The notes: a model not told the origin generated them from the letters alone. A stretch of 64,000 nucleotides of DNA from K23-9 sp964460665 (GCA_964460665.1 CAYWSL010000002.1:1-64000); one strand, 5' to 3'; positions 1 through 10,027 are shown, counted from the stretch's first letter. Made by a program: numbers and translations.

Positions 1-1
1 C

Positions 2-109
2 TTCAAAACTCACGCTTCGGGTTACCAAAAAACGATGCCAGATGTGAAAGCGCAACGTCTCATCCAGTCGCTACGAAAAATCAGACACTTATTTCACGAG
101 CAGTTCTAA
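2..109 (+). CDS. possible 3' end of an unidentified gene entering from the left
   Basis: Reading from base 2, 35 codons stay open to a TAA at 107-109, giving a basic C-terminal tail (KAQRLIQSLRKIRHLFHEQF). No family is recognisable. Another forward frame is also open across this stretch, so the assignment is weak. It is listed because the 204 bases before the next gene hold nothing else identifiable. Confidence 0.25.
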   Translation, partial: FKTHASGYQKTMPDVKAQRLIQSLRKIRHLFHEQF

Positions 110-204
110 GCACGTGGACTGCGAATCCGACGGCATTGCTCGGATTTGCAAAACCGACGCCACTAGCACCTCTGCTCTTGGGATTGATGACTCAGTGCTC
201 TGAT

Positions 205-1482
205 TCAATCGGCTTGATCGATTGGCAGCACTGAGGCTGGCGGTACGAATAGGTGCAGGATGCCTGATGTCTCCGGGGCGATCGGAACAACTTCACTGTC
301 CTCCGCTGCGATCGCGTGCGCTAGCTGTACCACTGGCATCTCCGCGTCGCTTGACTTCGCCAGCACTCTTTGCATTCCAATCGCGACACTTCCGGGCGGC
401 AGGTTGTAACCGCCAACCCGTCCACAAGTTCCTTGCAAGAACAGATTCCGATCCAACAAGTTAAAGTCGAACGAAACCAAATCGTATCGCACATCGCTGG
501 CATCGATCCTTGCTGCTTCGGCGTCCACGGCAAAACCTAACTGTCGGTTCGCCGATCGAAGTAACGAAGGGCCGATGTAACCGTTTCGCGCCGACAGCGA
601 TCCAGCAATGTTGATGCTCTTGCGAGGCACCACGCTGCACCGATTCAAATGCACGTTCGCACTTCCAGTGAAGCGATGTGGTAAGCGATCGAACAGTTCT
701 CCCAGTTCGATATCGATGAATTGTGAATTACCAAGCTCAACCGACCAGTCCCCCGATAGCATCAACTCCCACTTCAGCTGCCCTTGGAACTTGGCCTCAG
801 GTCCCAAGACCTTAATCTCTGGCAAGCAACCGGCCAGAACAGAGCAGGGCAGGGGAGTGCCTTCGGTTTCCATCGCCCAATGGGTAGTCGGCTGTTCTCC
901 ACCGCGGTCTCGCGTGATATCGATGCGAACTTCCGAATCGGGACTGATCGCAGGGATACATTGCAGGGTCGCTTTGACTGAGTTGGGCCGCGGCATGATG
1001 GTCGCAAGCACATCTTGAAGCTCGAACGGCCCGGCCTGTCCGTCGATCGAAAGATTGTTCGCAGCAACTTCGATGGGGATCCGAGTCACTTCGGGCCGAC
1101 ACAAGAAACGGTCATGCGTCAAACGCCATGCGTGCCGAAGCATCGGGGCGTTTAGCTTTGGCTGGTGCAACGAGATGCCGATACGATCGCTTTCATTCAG
1201 CCAAGTCACGCGCTGGACATGTAGAACAGTCTGCTTCGTCTCGGGCTCCACGACATGAACTTGCTTTAGCGACCAAGCCATTGGCGAAACGCGTTCGAAC
1301 GATTCGATCGTGACAACCAAACCCAAGTCGCGCGACAAGAATTGTTCCAGTGCGCGTCGTTGACGATTGTGATACCAGGGCGTCCAAGACACCAAGATCG
1401 CCAGCATGATCGCAGCGGTTGGGATCGCGCAGCAAAACACAAACAGCAAGCGAGCGATCGCTCGTTCCGTTCGTTCATGCAT
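205..1482 (-). CDS. membrane-anchored hypothetical protein, AsmA-like
   Basis: A protein of 425 residues. After a short cytoplasmic segment (MHERTERAIAR) one hydrophobic helix lies at about residues 11-32; the rest is soluble and presumably periplasmic. The region after the helix (RRALEQFLSRDLGLVVTIES, then W-rich beta-like segments) resembles the N-terminus of AsmA/TamB-type envelope proteins, but similarity is general only. The start at 1482 is preferred over the upstream in-frame codon at 1527 because a purine-rich GGAAGGGA ribosome binding site lies just upstream and the helix then follows directly. It lies downstream of, and on the same strand as, the kinase-sigma pair. The + strand of its coding region carries a GGGCAGGG octamer. 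Function unknown. Confidence 0.7.
   Translation of the reverse strand: MHERTERAIARLLFVFCCAIPTAAIMLAILVSWTPWYHNRQRRALEQFLSRDLGLVVTIESFERVSPMAWSLKQVHVVEPETKQTVLHVQRVTWLNESDRIGISLHQPKLNAPMLRHAWRLTHDRFLCRPEVTRIPIEVAANNLSIDGQAGPFELQDVLATIMPRPNSVKATLQCIPAISPDSEVRIDITRDRGGEQPTTHWAMETEGTPLPCSVLAGCLPEIKVLGPEAKFQGQLKWELMLSGDWSVELGNSQFIDIELGELFDRLPHRFTGSANVHLNRCSVVPRKSINIAGSLSARNGYIGPSLLRSANRQLGFAVDAEAARIDASDVRYDLVSFDFNLLDRNLFLQGTCGRVGGYNLPPGSVAIGMQRVLAKSSDAEMPVVQLAHAIAAEDSEVVPIAPETSGILHLFVPPASVLPIDQAD
847..854 (+). other. KOPS-like octamer GGGCAGGG
   Basis: Exact match to GGGNAGGG on the + strand, inside the AsmA-like gene, which is coded on the other strand. Confidence 0.45.
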
Positions 1483-1692
1483 GGAAATCCCTTCCGCCAT
1501 TTCTGCAAAGTACCCACTGCCAAACAACGGACGTCAAACGCACCAACGCGATGCGCACGCCCGCCGGAAACTTTGCTTGAAAACTATCCTGGCAAATACG
1601 CTGGAATAGTAGATTCCAAGCCAGATCCACCGATAGGGCGACTGGGGAAGCGACACAGCGCTGGCAAGCCTCACAAAACAACGCAGCACTTG

Positions 1693-2319
1693 CTAGCAAT
1701 CTGCATCATCGATGCGATCATCACGGGCAGATGGAATCGCCGAGTACGTCTTCTTTAACGCCTCGAGCGCGCGAATCCAAAGCATCCGAGTCGCCGCAGT
1801 CGAACGATCCATACACTTGGCGATCTCTTCGTGCGAAAGCCCATCGATGTGCCGAAGCGTCAACACTTTGCGGTAGTCATCCGGCAGTTTCTCTAGCGTT
1901 TCAGCCAACACTAACGTTTGCTCGGCATTTTCTGCAATCGACCCCGGATCCCGCTCTTTGCCAATGGCCAGGTTCTGCAGCAGTACACTGTCGCGATCGA
2001 TCGCCGACTGCAAAGTCTTTTCGCGCCCCGCGCCGCGTTTTTCTGTTTTCAACAAATCGCGATCGTACCGCATGATCGCGCGAGTCAGAATGGTACGCAA
2101 CCACGCCAGTCGTTCGGGGTGCGTTGTACCGCGAAAGTTGGCTTGTCCCCGCCAAGCATCGACCAGAGCTTGCTGCACGATATCGGACGGATCAACTTTG
2201 CCACAAAGCCCACGCGGCATTTGTCGTTCGGCCAGCATTTTCAACCAAGGTCGTAGCGGCCCGATTGACCATGTCGCGCGAAGCGATTTCTCTGCGTTCG
2301 TATCTTTGTCCGCCGTCAT
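1693..2319 (-). CDS. RNA polymerase sigma factor, ECF type (planctomycete subfamily)
   Basis: A protein of 208 residues with the two ECF sigma regions. Region 2 contains VDPSDIVQQALVDAWRG, followed by FRGTTHPERLAWLRTILTRAI. Region 4 contains LEKLPDDYRKVLTLRHIDGL, then HEEIAKCMDRSTAATRMLWIRALEAL, a typical helix-turn-helix for -35 recognition. The start was set at 2319 because this ATG overlaps the stop of the preceding kinase gene as ATGA; the open frame extends further upstream but only within the kinase gene. No anti-sigma factor is adjacent. The kinase is the likely regulatory partner, as in other planctomycete ECF groups whose activity is linked to Ser/Thr kinases; that link is inferred. 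Confidence 0.9.
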   Translation of the reverse strand: MTADKDTNAEKSLRATWSIGPLRPWLKMLAERQMPRGLCGKVDPSDIVQQALVDAWRGQANFRGTTHPERLAWLRTILTRAIMRYDRDLLKTEKRGAGREKTLQSAIDRDSVLLQNLAIGKERDPGSIAENAEQTLVLAETLEKLPDDYRKVLTLRHIDGLSHEEIAKCMDRSTAATRMLWIRALEALKKTYSAIPSARDDRIDDADC

Positions 2320-5300
2320 GCAACTTGTCCGACTTGCGCCTGTTCCTGACTTCGGCGTGACCGCCAAGATCCAACCCACCTGACTGCGGAAAGCAAGCAG
2401 AATATCTGCGCGGTCGTGCAAACACTGTACCAAAGCAACTTGAACAAATCAGACCATTCGAAAACGTAGTGATATTCCGGGTCGCTGGCTTGAACGTATC
2501 CCACAAGCAGAAACGCCACAAAGATCAAAACGATACTGCTGATCACATGCAAACGATCGTCACGAAACCGCCCCACTGACTTGCCGTGTTTGAACGCAAT
2601 GTAAAACATGCCCGGTACCATCAACGCACTTGCCCCACCAAGGACGTGCCAAAACCGACCGGGCGTCTGAATCCACTCTGAACTCCAAACGATCAAGAAC
2701 AACATCACCACCGGTGGTGCCAGCATCAACCAAGACAAACTCCATCGCCGATCTCGAATCATTCGATAAAGATACCACACGGGCACAATCACAATTGCAA
2801 GTAGCGCCAACGAAGACAACAACGACGAACGAATCATCTGCCAGGGTGTCGTATGCCCGAGTCCCACCCAACCGAACAAGTTCTTGACCCGGCGTGGGTC
2901 TTTTCGCTGATGGAGTGCCATCGTGATAGGCGATTGGCTCACATTTCCAACCCACCGACTCACGATTCCTTCTTTGGATTGTTCGGCCAATCGCCATGAC
3001 ATGCCGCTCGCGTCCCGATGAACACCGGTGAGAACAGGTCGTTTAGGTTTGTTCGCGGGCGGAATATCGATTTCGCGTAGCACGACTCCAGTGGCAAGGT
3101 TGATCAGCGTGTAACTGCCCTCCCGTTCGATGTAAGCCAACGATTGGCCCGGATCCGGTAACCAATGAAGGTGGCGAAACGATCGCGAATCAGTAAACGT
3201 CGTCGTCCACGTCGGTTTGTTGGACTCCAACGGATAGCAATTGAATTCATAGTCGTAACTTGAGGCCGGAGTATCTTTGGGCCGTCGAGTCACCGTCAAC
3301 CGCTCCGGAATGGAGTCGCCATCAATGTCGCGAAGCCAGCGGTTGGTAATGATGAAACCATTCTTTCGTTCCTGCACCCATTCGTTGCTCAGGACGGCTT
3401 CTTCGCCGCCGATGTCGTACAGCCCCCAAAAGCTGTCTTGATTGCGTTGCACCAGAACACCAATACGAGATTGCTCTGCAGAGACACTGCAATCCGCCAT
3501 CGCAAATCGACGATGGCAATTGTATCGATCCAGGCTGCTAAGAAAAAAACGATGGCCAAAATCAATCGACATCAATGTGGCACCCGTCTGGGCATCCCCA
3601 ATGATGAGCCGCCCCGCATCTTGAACGTTCTGGGCACCTGCTTTAGGCGTCGGGCCAATGTAGGCCACAACGGTCTTTCCGTTGCGATTGATGATCGAAA
3701 ACGGAACAAAGTAATCAGTCTGCTTGCCCGGAAAACCCAACAAGCGAGCCCAAAGCTGATCGCCCGTGGCACCGTCCCATGCAGCAAGCTGCAGTTCGTT
3801 TTCGTCGCCTTGATCGGGACCGATGATGTCCGTCACACCATCACCATTGACGTCTGCAAAACGCATGTAGTCGAACTGTTGTGGGTGATTAAGTCGTGGC
3901 GCGCTTCGTAGGAAATACTTGCTCCATAACACTTGCCCGTTCGACGCGTTGGCCATCGTCATTTTGAAGTCCGGTGGTGGCCTTGGAAATCCCGAATTCG
4001 AAACCGTGCCATCGCCAACGATCAACATTCGCTGATCATCATCCAACATCGCTGCCGTCTTGATAGAGCCGAATACAGAATCAGACAACGTCCAACGAAG
4101 CCGACCGTTTTTTCCGTCCCACAATTCAGGCGGCGATTCATTTGATGGATCTATGCAACCGAGAATATCGACGCTTCCATCACCGAACTTGACTGGATGA
4201 AACTCTGCATAAGGAAACCGTTCTTGCTGCCATCGCCAAAGCGTCTTGTGGCTCTGCGTATCGACCACTGCAAGCGACCGAGGACTTTCACGTTTCAGTG
4301 CCAAACAGTCTCGTTCGGATTCACTCCACGCGGCCAATGGTTCGTTCTCGCCCAACCGAATCGCATCACTTGGCCGATCATCTAAGAACACCAGTCGTTC
4401 AGGTCCATCCGCATAAGGGCCCGGTCGCGCATAGAACAAGCGCTGCTTGGATGCGGAAACGAAAGGCAACGCCACGCCTTCGACACCAGCCGCGATCGCA
4501 ATTGGGTCGGGCGAACTAGGATGAAACCGCAACACCATCGAATCAAGTTCCAAGTCGTCGCGACTGTCACCAGTGATCAAGTCAATTTCGACCGCACCAA
4601 CATCGTCACTGGCGAAAATTGAATGGCCTGCCGGAACATCGCAGCGAATGGCATCGATCTCAGCAACATCGATTCGGTTTGAAAGAATTGGTATTGGGCT
4701 TCGAGCCCAAGCCAATACTTCTCCGGACTTACCACTGAGCCATTCAAGGTAAACGTACGCGTTTCCAATTGGCAGCGAACGTGTGATCGCTTTCGGTTCG
4801 GCGTCACCGGCGATCGTGGCCGTCACCCATTCGCGCCAACCGTCTGAGTCGATATCGCTGGATACTACCATTCGCCTCACGAACGTGTCGACCGTTTCCT
4901 CAAATTGATTTCTGCCTTTCGCATCCCAGACTTGCTTCCCAGTTCTTGCGTCGACCATTTGCACGCCAATTCGTTGATTTAGATATTGAGTGCGAGCTTT
5001 TGGCAATAGCAACTCATCATCACCGTCGTCGTCAATGTCTGATACCAACGGCCAATCACAACGACTACGATCGTGGCTCGAATCAGACCAATCGATAAAC
5101 AAAAACTCGTGGCTCCAAAGCATTTGCCCATCCGCCAATCGATAGGCGACAAACGTTGTGGATTCTCCGCGTGAAAGGGCAGTCATCTTCGTCGATGGTT
5201 TCGGCTCATGAAACACCAAGGCAAATTGGTCGTCGCCCAATCGGGCAACACGCGGTGCAAGGGATGAAGCAAAGGGCAACTTGATCATCTGGCCAACTTG

Positions 5301-7739
5301 ATCCCCTTTGATCAAATCGAATACCCAGCATTTGTCATCTGTGTGATAAATGGCCAATCGCTTGTCGCCCACGCGAACGACCTGTACTGGCGACGGCACG
5401 GCAAACGTTGGCCATCGCTGATATCCCTTGCCCCAACGAATCGTTGAGACATCCCAATTGATTCGATTGCGCCGCGCCCCATATCGATTGAAACTTAGCG
5501 TGCCCGAGTCGCGCCAGAGGTTTCCGTTCAATCGCAGCATGCCGTCGATCGGCCAAAGTGCGCCATCGCCCACTGCCAATGGCTGTTGCGCGATCGAGGA
5601 AATCACGTCGCCTGTCTTGCCGCTTACCAAAGTGATCGCCACATCCGTTTTGATCCCGGGCTGTATGTGGATCATCGATACCGCCAAGTCGTTGACTCCG
5701 TCTTCATTCGTATCGCCAACATCAATCATCTGCATCACGCCGGGATACGAAAGTTGGGGCAGCTTGCGTTTAGTCACCGAACCATCCTTATTGACGGTTT
5801 TGGCTGGCGGATTACTTGGATTTCCCTTGCCCAAGTCACCGTTCAAGTCGTACGCGCGTGCCCATAGTATTTTTCCGCTGGCATCAATCGCAAGCAGCGC
5901 TGACTTTTCTGTCGCAGCAACGATGGTGTCAGCAATCGCATCACCATCCAGGTCGATTGGCGTGGTCAGCGCGGTCGCTGCCGCCGCGAATTGTGGCGAC
6001 GATTCAAGTAAGGCCCGGTTTTGAGGCGAATCGATCAGCAGATCGGTCTTGGCATAGTCGATCGACTGCGTCTTCGTCGCTGCATCTGTGTCGGTGAGTG
6101 GAATGACGTCCGCTTTGACTTCACTGACATCCAAAGACCAATTGTTTTGGCCACTCGCGGTGATGCGTTGCAACCGACCATCGCGCCGCATCAAGACCGC
6201 TGGCTCGTTGAAGCCTGCCACGGCCACGGCGTTTGCGTCGCCGATATCAACCGATTTCGCTGCGACATGCCCGCCCATTCGGTACTCCGCTTGGTCGCCT
6301 CTAGCAATTGGCAATCGCACGTTCCGGCTCCACGCACCGCGCGGTGCCAACATCATGTCGTAGTCGCCCGCTTTCAACTCCAACGGCACTTGCATCGGAA
6401 CGGTCACACTTTGCGCGTCGTCGGAAAAACTGTCTTCACCAACAGGCCGGACTGTCGATGCAAACGGTCCACCGCCAGCACGAAATCGAAACGCTCCATA
6501 CTGACCTTCGTCCCATCCTTGCCAAGCGATCAGCGAACCAAGAATCGTGATCGCGGTAGCCAAGGTCGCCAATCCAGCAAGTCGAACTCTCGCCGCGTGC
6601 TTCCGAGTCGCCCGCGATGCCCGCTCGAACAGCGAAATCGCCTTGGCGCTGATCGCACGGTCTTCGCCGATCGCCCGCAAGTCAGCCGCCAAATCCGCCG
6701 CAGATGCATATCGGCGACTTGGGTCCTTTTCCAAACACTTGGAAAGCACAACGTCCAGATCACGTGGCAAGTCGGGACGGTTGGCACGGATACTGACTGC
6801 TTCTTCGTAACGAATCTGCGTGATCACTTTCAACGGATCGGTGCCGTCAAAGGGTGGCTGTCCGCAGGCGAGTTCGTATAGCGTCGCGCCAAGTGAATAG
6901 ATATCCGTGCGATGGTCGACTTCCCCGCTCGACAAATTCGCTTGCTCGGGACTCATGTATCGCGGTGTGCCCAGCATCGCACCTGTCATCGTCGCGCCAA
7001 CATCCACCAACCGACGCGCCAAACCAAAGTCGGTCAGCCAAACGCGGTCTTCTTGATCGACGATCAAGTTCGCGGGTTTGACGTCGCGATGAATCACATC
7101 ACGTTGGTGCGCGTGATCAAGTGCTTCGGCAGCTTGAATTCCAACGCGGAGGATCTCATCCAGCCGAATTCCTTTGGACTGCGTCTGGTTTGCTTCATCG
7201 ATCCGATGCGCCAGACTTTCGCCTTCGATCCGCTGCATCGCGTACCAACTGGTGTCACCTTCGCGTCCAGTCGCGTACACGGGTACAATGTTGGTGTGGT
7301 GCAAGTCGCCGGCGGTTTCGGCTTCTCGTTGAAAACGCTCCAGTGCTTTCGGGTCGACGACGCCGAACCGCAACACTTTCAAGGCAACGATTCGGTCAAG
7401 CGACTTTTCACGCGCTTCGTAGACCACGCCCATCCCGCCGCGACCCAGTTCACGAATGATCTCGTAGTCACCGATCGCTTGGGGAACGGTGCGAGCCGAT
7501 TCGCTCTTGGTCGACTTCACTTCTCCGACCAAGAAACCGCCTGCCCCCATCAGCTCGACACCGTCCAAGCAAGCGGCCAATCGTTCGGCGTGATCTGGAT
7601 GCTTGGCCAGCCATTCTTCGCGGGGCAGGGCAGTGCCGTTTTCTTGATCCTGCAGATACTGCTCCAGAATCATCGCCATCTCGGTATCGATGGTCGAATC
7701 CGGTGAACGTTCATACTGCGGATTCTGCGAATCAGACAT
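2316..7739 (-). CDS. giant membrane Ser/Thr protein kinase with beta-propeller-like ectodomain
   Basis: A protein of 1807 residues. A Ser/Thr kinase domain spans about residues 90-370, with GRGGMGVVYEA (P-loop), VALKVL (ATP lysine), HRDVKPANLIV (catalytic loop), DFGLAR and GTPRYMSPEQ (activation segment). A transmembrane helix follows at about 385-407. A very long extracytoplasmic region then holds repeated FG-GAP/VCBS-like motifs (IDLDGDAIADT, VGDTNEDGVND, VSDIDDDGDDE, FADVNGDGVTD, LRDIDGDSIPE) and PQQ-type propeller blades. The C-terminal 200 residues contain about five more membrane helices. The ATG at 7739 is preferred to a GTG at 7763 because AAGAG precedes it. Its stop overlaps the sigma gene by ATGA, implying translational coupling. 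Proposed role (inferred): the ectodomain senses an envelope signal and the kinase acts on the sigma factor. Confidence 0.92.
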   Translation of the reverse strand: MSDSQNPQYERSPDSTIDTEMAMILEQYLQDQENGTALPREEWLAKHPDHAERLAACLDGVELMGAGGFLVGEVKSTKSESARTVPQAIGDYEIIRELGRGGMGVVYEAREKSLDRIVALKVLRFGVVDPKALERFQREAETAGDLHHTNIVPVYATGREGDTSWYAMQRIEGESLAHRIDEANQTQSKGIRLDEILRVGIQAAEALDHAHQRDVIHRDVKPANLIVDQEDRVWLTDFGLARRLVDVGATMTGAMLGTPRYMSPEQANLSSGEVDHRTDIYSLGATLYELACGQPPFDGTDPLKVITQIRYEEAVSIRANRPDLPRDLDVVLSKCLEKDPSRRYASAADLAADLRAIGEDRAISAKAISLFERASRATRKHAARVRLAGLATLATAITILGSLIAWQGWDEGQYGAFRFRAGGGPFASTVRPVGEDSFSDDAQSVTVPMQVPLELKAGDYDMMLAPRGAWSRNVRLPIARGDQAEYRMGGHVAAKSVDIGDANAVAVAGFNEPAVLMRRDGRLQRITASGQNNWSLDVSEVKADVIPLTDTDAATKTQSIDYAKTDLLIDSPQNRALLESSPQFAAAATALTTPIDLDGDAIADTIVAATEKSALLAIDASGKILWARAYDLNGDLGKGNPSNPPAKTVNKDGSVTKRKLPQLSYPGVMQMIDVGDTNEDGVNDLAVSMIHIQPGIKTDVAITLVSGKTGDVISSIAQQPLAVGDGALWPIDGMLRLNGNLWRDSGTLSFNRYGARRNRINWDVSTIRWGKGYQRWPTFAVPSPVQVVRVGDKRLAIYHTDDKCWVFDLIKGDQVGQMIKLPFASSLAPRVARLGDDQFALVFHEPKPSTKMTALSRGESTTFVAYRLADGQMLWSHEFLFIDWSDSSHDRSRCDWPLVSDIDDDGDDELLLPKARTQYLNQRIGVQMVDARTGKQVWDAKGRNQFEETVDTFVRRMVVSSDIDSDGWREWVTATIAGDAEPKAITRSLPIGNAYVYLEWLSGKSGEVLAWARSPIPILSNRIDVAEIDAIRCDVPAGHSIFASDDVGAVEIDLITGDSRDDLELDSMVLRFHPSSPDPIAIAAGVEGVALPFVSASKQRLFYARPGPYADGPERLVFLDDRPSDAIRLGENEPLAAWSESERDCLALKRESPRSLAVVDTQSHKTLWRWQQERFPYAEFHPVKFGDGSVDILGCIDPSNESPPELWDGKNGRLRWTLSDSVFGSIKTAAMLDDDQRMLIVGDGTVSNSGFPRPPPDFKMTMANASNGQVLWSKYFLRSAPRLNHPQQFDYMRFADVNGDGVTDIIGPDQGDENELQLAAWDGATGDQLWARLLGFPGKQTDYFVPFSIINRNGKTVVAYIGPTPKAGAQNVQDAGRLIIGDAQTGATLMSIDFGHRFFLSSLDRYNCHRRFAMADCSVSAEQSRIGVLVQRNQDSFWGLYDIGGEEAVLSNEWVQERKNGFIITNRWLRDIDGDSIPERLTVTRRPKDTPASSYDYEFNCYPLESNKPTWTTTFTDSRSFRHLHWLPDPGQSLAYIEREGSYTLINLATGVVLREIDIPPANKPKRPVLTGVHRDASGMSWRLAEQSKEGIVSRWVGNVSQSPITMALHQRKDPRRVKNLFGWVGLGHTTPWQMIRSSLLSSLALLAIVIVPVWYLYRMIRDRRWSLSWLMLAPPVVMLFLIVWSSEWIQTPGRFWHVLGGASALMVPGMFYIAFKHGKSVGRFRDDRLHVISSIVLIFVAFLLVGYVQASDPEYHYVFEWSDLFKLLWYSVCTTAQIFCLLSAVRWVGSWRSRRSQEQAQVGQVA
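7623..7630 (+). other. KOPS-like octamer GGGCAGGG
   Basis: Exact GGGNAGGG match near the 5' end of the kinase gene, on the strand opposite to its coding strand. Confidence 0.45.
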
Positions 7740-7924
7740 AAAGCTCTTGTACCTATCGCCCACAAAACGGCCGCCAAATCAATCCATGACGACTCCTATT
7801 ATCCAAGGAGACGAACCGCGGTGGTGCGCAACGGAGATTTTTGAAGAAATCGCTTCGCTGGATACCTAGCCGTATACTCATATCAGTGGTAGTTGCAACA
7901 GTTTCTCGGTATTCCGGAGGGCAG

Positions 7925-8478
7925 ATGTTCTTTGATCCAGCAGATTTTCCACTCGTAAAAACACTCGAGGCGAACTGGGAAATCATCCGTGACGAGTACC
8001 TTTCGATTTCACCAGAGACGTTTGACCATGGGTCCAGCGAAGCATGCATGGAAGCGGCTGGAGTGTTTACGGCCTGGTTGCTGCAGGAATGCCGATTCCT
8101 GGCGGCAGTCGGCAGTGTCCTCGAACAGCTGAAATCCTGGCCAGCATTGACGGCGTAGGGCTAGCCGGTTTTTCGAGGATGGCGCCCAACACTCATATCC
8201 TGCCGCACTCTGGCTGGGCCGCTAACGAGTACCGACTGCATCTTGGGCTGGACGTTCCCGACGGCTGCCGACTACGCGTCGCCAAAGAAACTCGATCGTG
8301 GCAAGCCGGCAAGTGTTTGATTTTCGACGATACTGTCGAACACGAAGCGTGGAACGATTCGGACGCCATTCGCGGCAACTTGATGGTGGACTTTTTACGC
8401 CCCGGCAAGACAGAGTTCTCAACCGGCGTACCCGACGACGTTCGTCGGTACGCGGAACGTCTTTTCGATGATTCATGA
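7925..8478 (+). pseudogene. aspartyl/asparaginyl beta-hydroxylase family protein, one-base frameshift
   Basis: Two overlapping frames together give a complete small aspartyl/asparaginyl beta-hydroxylase (2-oxoglutarate/Fe(II) dioxygenase). The first frame starts MFFDPADFPLVKTLEANWEI after a strong GGAGG site and runs to about 8027. The second carries PWVQRSMHGSGWSVYGL, AGFSRMAPNTHILPHSGW, HLGLDVPDGC, CLIFDDTVEHEAWN and NLMVDFLRPG. The iron ligands are probably the histidines in ILPHSGW and VEHEAW. Restoring one C at the CC of 8026-8027 (GAC-CCA-TGG) joins the frames as D-P-W and gives 184 residues, the usual length for short family members. There is no slippery heptamer, so this is either a sequencing or assembly error or a recent inactivating mutation. 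Confidence 0.85.
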
Positions 8479-8494
8479 AAGAACACTCTGTTGG

Positions 8495-9850
8495 TCAGCC
8501 CAGCGGAACAAGCTGCTCGGGCGTGCCGTCGAGTGCATCACGTGCGATTTCCCAAAGCTCTGGATTTTGCTCCTCGATCTTTTCTTGCACGTACGACTTG
8601 GCATCCGGAAGCCAGCGGTTGTAGGCGGACGCGAACAGGCCGACGAATTCGTAGTCACAGGACTTGAGCGCCCGCATGAACGCGCGATCCAATTGCGGCA
8701 TGAACGCTTGGTCGATCGACTCTTGCGAACCGAGTGCAAAGATCCCAGCGAAGACATTGTGCTTAGCGCTGCTGTCTAGCATGTCGACGGCCGATTCAAT
8801 CGTTCGGTCGTCAAGCTGCCCAAGTCGTGTGAGCGCGCAAACAGCTTTCGATCGAATTTCATCGTTATGATCGGACACGAGTTCGCGCAGTTCACGAACA
8901 ATCTTCTCGCGACTGGGATCCATTCGCTCAACCGTCGCGATCGTGTTCAAGACAATCGCCTGATTGTTGCACTGCAAGTGCTTTACCAACAATGATTCTT
9001 GCTGATCACTAAAGCCAGCGTCCATATCCAGATGACGAACCGCGATCGTGCATGTACTGGAAAGTGGACTGTCGGCCAAACGCCACCACGCTGCCTGCGA
9101 ACGCTGCAAGGTCGATGGCTCGGCACCGGTCAGATTGAAAAACGAATCGCTAGTCTTGGTCAAGAACTTCAGCGATCCCTTCATCGGCTTCTTGACTTCG
9201 GGAATCAAGTCGCCGGCCCACTGCGGAACCGTCTCGCCACGCGCCCAAGCCGCCAATGCGTTGGCATATGCCGTGGTATGACTATTCAAGAATGGACGCG
9301 GGAACGCATCCCACTGCGTTGAATCCCAGAACACACCGGTCTTGGAAACCAAACTGATATTGCTGCGCAGCATCCCCAGTCCTGTGACGACAACCGTTAG
9401 ATCCAACAGTTCGGGGTACTTCACAAAGCCAGGGTTCGATTGGCACAGCAGATCGCAGACGACGCCATTGATCAGTGTTGTTCCGGCGAGTTCACGTTCG
9501 TCGTCGAAACTGGTTTCAACGATAATGGTTCGATTACCCGTGTCGTACTTACCCGGCAGACCGCCGAGTCCTTCGCATGAGCCGCCGCCTCAGCCGCCGC
9601 CCCCGCATTGCTGCAACTGCTGTGGATCCAATTGAAACCCAACGCCACTGACGTCATGTTTTAGATGCTGACCGATCAGGCCGATCATTTCTTGTGGTGT
9701 TTTGGATCCGACCCAGCCAAGCAGCGTGTCGCGGCTTAGCACGGGCAGCGTCAGACGTTCCATCCCGATGGTTTCGGCGATGTGCTGCAGATGAAATTCA
9801 ATGCGTGCCTTTTCACCATCGGGCAAGTTCGGCTTGGGTTTGAAAAACAT
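8495..9850 (-). CDS. HEAT-repeat-like protein with in-frame TGA (candidate selenoprotein)
   Basis: One frame of 452 codons runs from the ATG at 9850 (MFFKPKPNLPDGEKARIEF) to the stop at 8495, broken only by a TGA at 9592-9590 (codon 87). The local context is QQCGGGG-TGA-GGGSCEGLGG, so the TGA sits between two cysteines in a glycine-rich loop. The frame after the TGA stays open for 364 codons. Residues from about 250 on form helical HEAT-like pairs (LVKHLQCNNQAIVLNTIATV, LVSDHNDEIRSKAVCALTRL). A 7-bp hairpin with a GGUCU loop lies immediately downstream (see separate entry). Alternatives are a nonsense mutation or an error changing GGA, CGA or TGC to TGA. If the TGA were a true stop, an 86-residue orphan and a GTG-started remainder at 9424 would result, which is less natural. 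Function unknown. Confidence 0.6.
9551..9569 (-). promoter_or_regulatory. SECIS-like hairpin downstream of the in-frame TGA
   Basis: On the coding strand the stem ACTCGGC / GCCGGGT (7 bp, one G-U pair) closes a GGTCT loop. The loop begins 27 nt after the TGA, inside the 16-37 nt window of the bacterial SECIS model, and its GGUCU matches the apical loop of the E. coli fdhF SECIS. Being GC-rich, the stem could also arise from codon composition. Confidence 0.4.
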
Positions 9851-9902
9851 GATGGTTGGATTCCCTGGTTGTTGGACCCTGCAAAGGTAGCAAAGTCCAG
9901 TA

Positions 9903-9910
9903 GGGCAGGG
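9903..9910 (+). other. KOPS-like octamer GGGCAGGG
   Basis: Exact GGGNAGGG match in the spacer between the divergent HEAT-like and CIA30-like genes. Confidence 0.45.
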
Positions 9911-10027
9911 CAGCGCCGTTTTTTGACCAATAATGAGGTCGAAGGATAATCACCTTCACTCTGCTACTGAAAAAGGCGGTAAAACAGCTGCACGACGTTC
10001 GATCGCCTCCCACAACCAGGTCAACAG

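Noticed and set aside
8020..8050. Programmed frameshift in the beta-hydroxylase
   Set aside because: There is no slippery heptamer or downstream stimulatory structure; one missing base explains it.
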